A stretch of 6,028 nt of DNA, from positions 1 to 6,028 of the forward strand of contig JACVJG010000205.1 in the NCBI GenBank assembly GCA_015711875.1, read 5' to 3'. The notes below the pieces were generated by a model that saw nothing but the letters and a program-made list of their open reading frames with translations, did no database searches and had not been told where the DNA came from. The DNA comes from Candidatus Solincola jinzensis. Lineage in GTDB: Bacteria; Actinomycetota; Geothermincolia; Geothermincolales; RBG-13-55-18. Both the position numbers and the translations under genes were made by a program. Positions 1 to 3,920 of this stretch are shown piece after piece (position 1 is the stretch's first letter; every line of letters starts with the position of its first letter).

Positions 1-25
1 GACTATAGACTGGGCAAAGACGACG

Positions 26-208
26 GTGGAGGTGAAGTGCTTCCTCTGTGGGGAGTGGATCGTGCTCAGGCCGGACAAGCACAATCGGCCCAACGGCTTT
101 TGTCGGTGTGGGTTGCAAGTATATCTACGCCGCCAAGAAGCCATAGAGCTTCTCGCTGTTGGCCTTAAAGAGAAAAAAGCTGACTTTGTGCGGCAGGGGT
201 CTCTATGA
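26..208 (+). CDS. Small zinc-ribbon-like protein, start uncertain
   Basis: A 60-residue protein with a CxxC pair (C5, C8) and a CxC pair (C26, C28) about 17 residues apart, the layout of a small zinc-binding ribbon or knuckle. No specific family is recognised. After the cysteines, residues 36-55 are helical in character with alternating charges. The start is uncertain. The GTG at 26 lacks a convincing ribosome-binding site, and the frame stays open to the left edge of the window (from base 2), so the gene may begin outside. Its stop overlaps the start of the next gene as ATGA, which suggests translational coupling and a shared transcript. Small cysteine-pair proteins of this kind are common in phage and mobile-element cargo, but nothing here proves that origin. 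It could bind nucleic acid; that is inference only. Confidence 0.55.
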   Translation: MEVKCFLCGEWIVLRPDKHNRPNGFCRCGLQVYLRRQEAIELLAVGLKEKKADFVRQGSL

Positions 209-816
209 GCGTGTTGGAGCAGATCATCAAGGAGCGCGACGCGCTCAAATCTCAATTGGAGCAGATCATCAAAGAGCGTGATGGGCTTCGGGAGAGGCTG
301 AGCTCTCTTAGGCAAGAGCTGCGCGAGATCGTGGATCGCACTTATGGTGAGGGTTTTGCAGACGATTCTACAGACGAGGAGATTTTGGCGGCGATAGAGA
401 ACCTGGTGGGGGCGAAGGAGACCATTTTCGAGGTGGAAGAGGTCCGCCGCCTGGTGGAGGCGACGGACGAGGACTTCTGCGTCTTCACCGGCATGACCTT
501 CAATCTCGCGGAGACCATGGCGGTGGGGGCGTGCGGCGCCATCTGCCCCCTGCCCAATTTCATACCCCGCGTGACCGTGGACCTCTACGAGGCCTGCAAA
601 GCAGGGGACAGCGATAGGGTGGAAGAGCTACAGAAGGCGGTATACGCGCTGGCCCCCCTGCTGGCGTCGACTCCCACGCCCCACGCCATGCAGAAGGAGG
701 CCCTGCGCCTGCTGGGCCACCCCGTCAAGCCGCACGTCAAGGGGCCGCTTCCGCGCCTCACCTCGGAGCAGGCCAAGCTGGTGCGCGAGACGCTGGAGAA
801 CGCCGGCCTGCTTTAG
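205..816 (+). CDS. Chimeric protein: coiled coil fused to C-terminal half of a DapA-family aldolase
   Basis: A 203-residue protein in two unlike parts. Residues 1-45 are a charged coiled coil with a 14-residue duplicated unit, LEQIIKERD-A/G-L. From about residue 60 the sequence follows the C-terminal half of dihydrodipicolinate synthase/N-acetylneuraminate lyase-type aldolases: GAKET (K71 matches the Schiff-base lysine of the GIKEA motif in E. coli DapA), DFCVFTG, the GACGAICPLPNF segment, a helical tail with P.P..A...AL..LG, and the family-like end TLENAGLL. DapA proteins are about 290-300 residues. Here the first ~150 are absent, including the GGTGE-type motif and the catalytic tyrosine and threonines. 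Normal lyase activity is therefore not expected. The coding frame is intact through the join, so it may be expressed, but a remnant of a rearrangement is equally possible. It overlaps the upstream ORF by 4 bases. Confidence 0.65.
   Translation: MSVLEQIIKERDALKSQLEQIIKERDGLRERLSSLRQELREIVDRTYGEGFADDSTDEEILAAIENLVGAKETIFEVEEVRRLVEATDEDFCVFTGMTFNLAETMAVGACGAICPLPNFIPRVTVDLYEACKAGDSDRVEELQKAVYALAPLLASTPTPHAMQKEALRLLGHPVKPHVKGPLPRLTSEQAKLVRETLENAGLL
214..297 (+). repeat. 42-bp tandem duplication coding the coiled coil
   Basis: Two adjacent 42-base units (214-255 and 256-297) both begin TTGGAGCAGATCATCAA and stay similar through GAGCG.GA. The unit equals 14 codons, two heptads, so the duplication extends the coiled coil by whole turns. 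The differences are mostly synonymous in the first part of the unit (aaggagcgcgac versus aaagagcgtgat), which suggests the duplication is not very recent or is selected at the protein level. Confidence 0.8.
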
Positions 817-865
817 CGGGGGTACTTCTCCTGCGAACACGCGTCTCAGGAAGGCATCCCGAAGT

Positions 866-1137
866 GTTCCTTCCAAGCGTGCGCAGGAAAGAAGAGTTAT
901 GCCGCCAAACTCGATCACGAGAAATAGGTCCTTCCACGCGTGCGCAGGAAAGAATCGTCCGAGTGCATTGAATCCTCCGTCTAACCGTTCCTTCCACGCG
1001 TGCGAAGGTAAAGACCCTGACACAGCAGGGAAACCCGTTGACCGGCTCGCTCCTTCCCCATGCGCGTAAGAAAAAGAAAGAGAGAAAGCGCAAAGGATGC
1101 GCGGGGGTGTCCTTTCCACATGTGCGCAGGTAAAGAC
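866..1137. CRISPR. Degenerate CRISPR-like array, five repeats, type I-E-like dimensions
   Basis: Five imperfect repeats lie at 866-893, 927-954, 987-1015, 1049-1077 and 1109-1137. The shared core is CCTTCCACGCGTGCGCAGG followed by (T)AAAGA. Spacings are 60-62 bases throughout, leaving four unrelated spacers of 33, 32, 33 and 31 bases. Repeats 1 and 2 match at 26 of 28 positions. Repeat 4 is the most decayed and repeat 5 has CACATGTGCGCAGG in the core. A 28-29 base repeat with 31-33 base spacers and an internal partial dyad (TTCC...GGAA around a CG-rich centre) is the geometry of type I-E arrays. The plus orientation (GT at the start, GGAAAGA at the end) is inferred from similarity in shape to I-E repeats. 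There is no leader of usual length, since only 49 bases separate it from the upstream stop codon, and no cas gene is present. Most likely a decayed orphan array. Confidence 0.65.
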
Positions 1138-1321
1138 ATCGCTTCCCTGATCCACCGATGCTCGGTTGAGTTTGTGGTCGAGAACGGGAAACCCCCTTCC
1201 ATATGAGGTAACGGCCGGAAAGCGTCCACCATGGCGACGAGGAGCCTTGTTGCCGGATGCCTAGTATATGCGTGGCCGATCGCCTTTACTCGCGAGCTTA
1301 TGCCTCTCACGCAGCAGCGCC
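1138..1321. other. Non-coding stretch after the repeat array
   Basis: No credible gene is seen here. One segment at 1194-1222 (beginning CCCTTCCATATGAGGTAA and ending CCGGAAAG) resembles a further decayed copy of the array repeat, but it is 83 rather than 60 bases from the last clear copy. The frame of the following gene is open from 1231, but the better start is at 1393, so this DNA is treated as upstream sequence. Confidence 0.4.
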
Positions 1322-1352
1322 TTGGCCACACCAGATCGCAAACGGGTAAGAT
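1322..1352 (+). promoter_or_regulatory. Weak sigma-70-like promoter candidate
   Basis: TTGGCC at 1322-1327 and TAAGAT at 1347-1352 are separated by 19 bases, about 40 bases upstream of the ribosome-binding site of the 74-residue gene. An alternative -10, GATAAT, lies at 1350-1355. The match is partial and the spacing is long, so this is only a candidate. Confidence 0.25.
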
Positions 1353-1392
1353 AATCGATAGAGACGCCTGGCACCAAAGGGAGGTTATTGGG

Positions 1393-1617
1393 ATGAAGAC
1401 CTGGGGCCTTTCCATCGGGGAGGCGGAGCGCATGGAACTGGAGCGCGTGGTCATGGACAAGGACGCCGAGGCGGCGCTCGCCTTCCTCCAGGAGGTCATC
1501 TACCCCAAGATCAAGGAGAGCGAGAAACCGGGGAGCTGCTTCCACGACACCTCCAAGCCGGTGGAGCATCTCGAGCGCCCGGTGGACAAACATAAGAAGC
1601 TGGGGGGTTTCCGCTGA
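1393..1617 (+). CDS. 74-residue protein of unknown function
   Basis: The start at 1393 is chosen because GGGAGGT (1379-1385) sits 7 bases upstream, a near-ideal ribosome-binding site. The frame is open back to an ATG at 1231, but the extra residues there look unlike protein and lack such a site. The protein (MKTWGLSIGEAERMELER...) is helical and charged. Residues 8-21 and 24-44 could form two amphipathic helices (EAERMELERVVM and EAALAFLQEVIYPKI), followed by a lysine-rich tail ending KKLGGFR with one cysteine (C50) in GSCFHD. There is no signal peptide, membrane segment or catalytic motif, and no family is recognised. It stands alone: a decayed CRISPR-like array lies upstream and a long structured non-coding region downstream. 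Codon use is typical of the GC-rich neighbours, which supports a real gene. Confidence 0.65.
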   Translation: MKTWGLSIGEAERMELERVVMDKDAEAALAFLQEVIYPKIKESEKPGSCFHDTSKPVEHLERPVDKHKKLGGFR

Positions 1618-1733
1618 GACCGGTCGCGGGAGCGATAAGGGCCATGGCTCCCGCTGCGCCGCCGCGGGCAGTGCGGGAGGAGGGCTCGAGCGCCCGGTGG
1701 GCAGGAACGAGGAACCGCGGGTTTTCGCTGGGG
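1570..1733 (+). repeat. Diverged direct duplication of the 3' end of the 74-residue gene
   Basis: CTCGAGCGCCCGGTGG occurs exactly at 1570-1585 (inside the gene, encoding LERPV) and at 1685-1700 (outside it). The next ~33 bases are weakly similar: both contain a G-run, then TTTCCGCTG in the first copy and TTTTCGCTG in the second (copies 1570-1618 and 1685-1733). This looks like an old partial duplication 115 bases apart, with the second copy non-coding. Confidence 0.5.
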
Positions 1734-2120
1734 GAGTGATGGACTGGGCGCGTGATTTCGCCTCCCCGATCGCGAGGTTTTTCGTGAACGAGGCGTCCCG
1801 GAACCCCTCATCACGAAAACGAAAAGACCGCTCTTGGCACAAGAAAAGCTGCGGTACGGAAGATCAGGGATACGGCGTCAGGAATAGGTCTTCGCAGCGC
1901 GGATTAGTAAGCCAAACCGGGAGCATCCCTGAAACAGATGGAAAATAGTGACGGCGGTCGTTTAGAGCGCGCCAAGCGCTCCACCCACATGGGGCAAAGG
2001 AAAACGGGGGCGCATATGAGGCGGCGCCAAGCCATGGACAGGCCGAGAAGGTTCGTTCGCACGCTGGTTACATTCAGGCAAAAAATCCCCTTCATCAGGT
2101 CCTCGGGGGCATGAAGAGCG
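1618..2120. other. Long non-coding region with scattered inverted repeats
   Basis: No convincing gene is found in these 503 bases; the open frames lack ribosome-binding sites and read as low-quality protein. Besides the alternative hairpin and the duplicated segment, it contains CGTGAT (1751-1756) facing ATCACG (1810-1815). Between them lie CCTC/GAGG pairs around CGATCG, a compact 65-base dyad-rich block. TCAGGGAT (1864-1871) faces ATCCCTGA (1925-1932) across 53 bases. CTTCAT (2090-2095) faces ATGAAG (2111-2116) just before the next gene. Functions are unknown. Confidence 0.5.
1626..1679 (+). promoter_or_regulatory. Three-segment alternative hairpin after the 74-residue gene
   Basis: GCGGGAGC (1626-1633) pairs perfectly with GCTCCCGC (1647-1654) across a 13-base loop, 8 bases after the stop codon. 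The same middle segment can instead pair with GCGGGAG (1673-1679). That second stem is extended inward by TGC (1655-1657) with GCA (1668-1670) and CCG with CGG. The two stems exclude each other. There is no T-run after either, so a plain intrinsic terminator is not supported. An RNA 3' end structure or a switch is possible. Confidence 0.45.
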
Positions 2121-2951
2121 ATGAGCGTTAAATCCGGTCAGAGGCTGTTCCCCTTGTTCGCTCTTTGCCTATCCCTGGCCACAGCGGCCTTTTCCCGGTG
2201 CAGTTGCTCAGCGGGCAAAAGCGGAGAGGCGGTGATCCCGGGTGACATCCCGGTGTATTCCTATGTCGTGGAGGCCGTTTACCCCCACGACGCGGACAAC
2301 TTCACCCAGGGGCTCTGCCTGGCGGACGGCGAGCTTTTCGAGGGGACGGGCTTGTGGGGGAGATCCCGCCTCATTAAAAGCGCCTTCCCCTCCGGGGAGA
2401 CGCTTGCCTCGATATCCCTGGCTGCGGAGCACTTCGGGGAGGGCGTCACGGTTATTGGGGACGAGGTCTTCCAGCTCACCTATACCTCGCATCTGTGCTT
2501 CGTCTACGACCGGGAAAGCATGGAACAGAAACGCACCTTCCGCTACCCCACAGAGGGGTGGGGTCTGACCCACGACGGTGAGTCCCTCATCATGAGCGAC
2601 GGCAGCGCCACGCTGCGTTTCCTGGACCCGCTCAGCGGGAAGGAGTTGAGACGCGTCGAGGTCAGCGCCGGCGGCCAGCCGGTGGCGTACCTCAACGAGC
2701 TGGAGTACGTGGACGGCGAGGTCTATGCCAATATATGGAAAACCGACCGTATCGCGGTCATCGCGCCCGAAACCGGGGCAGTGACGGCGTGGCTCGACCT
2801 GGCGGGGTTGAACCCGCAACCTGACAGGCTGGTAGATCCCTACGTGCTCAACGGCATCGCCTGGGACCGCGAGTCAGGCGATCTTCTGGTGACCGGCAAG
2901 TGCTGGCCATACCTCTACCGCGTCTCCCTTGAACCGGCGCCAGTCCGTTGA
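2121..2951 (+). CDS. Glutaminyl-peptide cyclotransferase (glutamine cyclotransferase), exported
   Basis: A 276-residue member of the plant/bacterial-type glutaminyl cyclase family (Glu_cyclase_2), five-bladed propellers that convert N-terminal glutamine of peptides to pyroglutamate with release of ammonia. Family landmarks appear in order: YPHD..NFTQGL (54-65), LFEGTGLWG (72-80), FGEG (105-108), QLTY (118-121), EGWGLT (145-150), LNELE (191-195), YANIWKT (202-208), VLNGIAWD (242-249) and TGKCWP (258-263). The glutamate in FEGTGL lies where I expect the family's essential acid. Residues 9-24 form a hydrophobic signal segment. FSRC at 24-27 is a poor lipobox, so a normal signal peptidase site or an atypical lipoprotein is possible. 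Length is normal for an exported enzyme of this family. An in-frame stop lies 3 codons upstream, so 2121 is the first ATG; the ribosome-binding site is weak (GAAGAG very close, GGGGG further off). It appears to stand alone. Confidence 0.92.
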   Translation: MSVKSGQRLFPLFALCLSLATAAFSRCSCSAGKSGEAVIPGDIPVYSYVVEAVYPHDADNFTQGLCLADGELFEGTGLWGRSRLIKSAFPSGETLASISLAAEHFGEGVTVIGDEVFQLTYTSHLCFVYDRESMEQKRTFRYPTEGWGLTHDGESLIMSDGSATLRFLDPLSGKELRRVEVSAGGQPVAYLNELEYVDGEVYANIWKTDRIAVIAPETGAVTAWLDLAGLNPQPDRLVDPYVLNGIAWDRESGDLLVTGKCWPYLYRVSLEPAPVR

Positions 2952-2962
2952 AAACCGGTTTT
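2951..2962. repeat. 12-bp perfect palindrome overlapping the cyclase stop codon
   Basis: AAAACCGGTTTT begins on the last base of the TGA stop. It is self-complementary without a loop, so it is more likely a DNA-level or incidental palindrome than a terminator. Confidence 0.4.
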
Positions 2963-3092
2963 GGGCAAAGGGCGAGATCTCGATCCTGCGATTATATGAA
3001 CACCCCAGAACACCAGCCCCCGTACCGGGTATGCTGGGTAAGGGCGAGATCTCGGCCTTGCGATTATATGAACACCGCTTCGCACCAGACCT
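2963..3092. repeat. Two-copy 72-bp-period repeat with CGAGATCTCG palindromes
   Basis: Copies at 2968-3004 and 3040-3076 match at 34 of 37 positions; both start AAGGGCGAGATCTCG and end TGCGATTATATGAACACC. The three mismatches cluster in the middle. Similarity weakly extends to both sides (GGGCAAAG versus GGGTAAGG, and CACCAG about 14 bases after each copy), so the period is 72 bases with ~35 bases between cores. Each copy holds the perfect 10-base palindrome CGAGATCTCG (2973-2982 and 3045-3054). The frames that read through it look like artefacts rather than protein. It may be a dispersed extragenic repeat in tandem. Confidence 0.75.
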
Positions 3093-3250
3093 CGACTTGG
3101 CGACCCATGGTTCACCTGATCGGCTTTTTTATAAGGAACAACGGCTGAGGGATGGTGGAGATGGGGCGCCGATGACAGGCAGTGGGGCAGCCTCTTTATC
3201 CTCGAACAACAAGGGCATTGCATGGAAAAGGGGTGTCCCCTCGAATATCC

Positions 3251-3274
3251 CACTCCGGAGGCGGGTGTTTTTTT
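3251..3274 (+). terminator. Terminator-like hairpin with T-run
   Basis: CACTC (3251-3255) pairs with GGGTG (3263-3267), including one G-T pair, across a 7-base loop, followed directly by seven T's (3268-3274). The stem is short. A small hairpin AGGGG/CCCCT (3229-3241) precedes it. It would insulate the RRM gene from upstream transcription. Confidence 0.5.
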
Positions 3275-3301
3275 GCTTTGCTCGCCTCTTTCCCTTACAA
3301 T
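3273..3301 (+). promoter_or_regulatory. Sigma-70-type promoter of the RRM gene
   Basis: TTGCTT (3273-3278) and TACAAT (3296-3301) are separated by exactly 17 bases. TACAAT differs from TATAAT at one position; the -35 keeps TTG. Transcription would start near G3308, about 82 bases before the ATG. Confidence 0.5.
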
Positions 3302-3307
3302 AAGCTG

Positions 3308-3361
3308 GATGCCCGCTTGAGGGGCATCTTCCCCGCGCCAGGGTGTCGTTTCGCGGGGAAG
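3308..3361 (+). promoter_or_regulatory. Structured 5' leader: two tandem hairpins
   Basis: Hairpin 1 is GATGCCC (3308-3314) with GGGCATC (3322-3328), a perfect 7-bp stem with a 7-base loop. Hairpin 2 is CTTCCCCGCG (3328-3337) with CGCGGGGAAG (3352-3361), a perfect 10-bp GC-rich stem with a 14-base loop. They abut, sharing base 3328. The predicted transcription start coincides with the first base of hairpin 1. Hairpin 2 ends 16 bases before the proximal ribosome-binding site. A role in mRNA stability, temperature response or autoregulation by the RRM protein is inference. Confidence 0.6.
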
Positions 3362-3389
3362 GCCTTAGAAAGGAGCTGAAGGTCGCAAG

Positions 3390-3662
3390 ATGAACATCTA
3401 CGTAGGCAACCTGAGCTACGGTTCGACGGAGGATTCCCTGAGGAGCCTCTTCGAGTCGTACGGCACCGTCGACACGGTGAGCATCATCATGGACCGCAAC
3501 ACCGGGCGTTCGCGCGGTTTCGGCTTCGTGGAGATGCCCAACGATGACGAGGCCAAGGCCGCGATAGCGGAATTGGACAACAAGGAGTTCGAGGGCCGCC
3601 AGCTTAGGGTGAACGAAGCTCGCCCCAAGCCGGAGCGCAGGTCTAACTACGAGAGCTGGTAG
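3390..3662 (+). CDS. Single-RRM RNA-binding protein
   Basis: A 90-residue protein that is almost entirely one RNA recognition motif. RNP2 is IYVGNL (residues 3-8) and RNP1 is RGFGFVEM (42-49). The RNA-stacking aromatics Y4, F44 and F46 are all present. The beta-alpha-beta-beta-alpha-beta order is clear: helix 1 TEDSLRSLFESYG (13-25), helix 2 DDEAKAAIAELDN (52-64), last strand RQLRVNEA (70-77). A short basic tail PKPERRSNYESW follows. It is similar in size and layout to the small bacterial RRM proteins best known from cyanobacteria (Rbp type, several of them cold-induced), which bind single-stranded RNA in the cytoplasm. GAAGG (3378-3382) lies 7 bases before the ATG; AAGGAG at 3370-3375 is further away. 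The gene is monocistronic, with its own promoter, a structured leader and a convergent gene downstream. Confidence 0.95.
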   Translation: MNIYVGNLSYGSTEDSLRSLFESYGTVDTVSIIMDRNTGRSRGFGFVEMPNDDEAKAAIAELDNKEFEGRQLRVNEARPKPERRSNYESW

Positions 3663-3755
3663 ATTCGGCTCCGCAATCGAATAAGGGGGCTTGACCCCGC
3701 AAGCTCCGCGCCTTCCCCCGCTAGCTCCGGACGAAGGAAACGGCGAGGTTTCCTG
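3663..3755 (+). other. Region 3' of the RRM gene with small dyads
   Basis: After the stop codon there are ATTCG/CGAAT (3663-3682) and GGGG/CCCC (3686-3698), the latter overlapping GCTTG/CAAGC (3689-3704). The strongest stem, at 3735-3754, is listed separately. None is followed by a T-run, so no standard intrinsic terminator for the RRM gene can be named. Confidence 0.35.
3735..3754. repeat. Inverted repeat between convergent genes, copy 1
   Basis: AGGAAAC (3735-3741) pairs perfectly with GTTTCCT (3748-3754) across six bases. It contains CGAGGTTTCC (3744-3753), repeated exactly at 3902-3911. It may serve as a transcript end structure for the RRM gene. Confidence 0.5.
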
Positions 3756-3871
3756 GTGCACATGAAAAGCCGGGCGGTTCAGGGGTTCGGGGATACACCT
3801 GAGCGCATGGGAGTCGAAGGGGCGATGCCTCACCGCTCACGCGGTCTGCTCCGGGAAGCGCATGCTCCGCT

Positions 3872-3920
3872 GCCGTGGAAACGCGCCTCGAAGATGATCT
3901 CCGAGGTTTCCGCCTACGGC
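3872..3920. repeat. Long inverted repeat at the end of the minus-strand gene, copy 2
   Basis: The left arm GCCGT-GGAAA-cgcg-CCTCG (3872-3890) pairs with the right arm CGAGG-TTTCC-gcct-ACGGC (3902-3920) across an 11-base loop, giving 15 paired bases with one 4-base bulge on each side. It spans the TAG stop of the minus-strand gene (3914-3916). There is no T-run on either strand. Its inner elements GGAAACG and CGAGGTTTCC also occur in the hairpin at 3735-3754. It may be a bidirectional end or mRNA-stabilising structure. Confidence 0.55.

Noticed and set aside
628..1155. Minus-strand open frames of 111 and 175 residues across the array, with recurring AHAWKE/CAHVER-like peptides
   Set aside because: The periodic peptides are translations of the CRISPR-like repeats, the frames overlap the chimeric gene antisense, and no ribosome-binding site is visible.
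1231..1392. Upstream ATG extending the 74-residue protein to 128 residues
   Set aside because: The ATG at 1393 has a strong ribosome-binding site, and the extension reads as non-protein sequence.
1697..1948. Plus-strand 83-residue open frame
   Set aside because: It has no ribosome-binding site, overlaps a dyad-rich block and a duplicated segment, and has an implausible composition.
1978..2005. GCTCCACCCACATGGGGCAA resembling repeat 4 of the array
   Set aside because: It is a single distant copy matching only about 19 of 28 positions by eye, with no regular spacing to the array.
2111..2131. Seven-codon mini-ORF (MKSDER) overlapping the cyclase start
   Set aside because: The G-run sits one base before its ATG, too close for initiation, and the ORF is short enough to be chance.
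3200..3270. tRNA-like appearance of CCTCGAATATCCC near the terminator
   Set aside because: No acceptor, D-arm or anticodon stem can be assembled around it.
2929..3303. 124-residue plus frame and 112-residue minus frame through the 72-bp repeat
   Set aside because: Both frames are open only because the repeat lacks stops, and they overlap the end of the cyclase gene and regulatory DNA of the RRM gene.
3129..3833. 234-residue minus-strand open frame
   Set aside because: It is antisense to the clear RRM gene and its promoter region and shows no domain.
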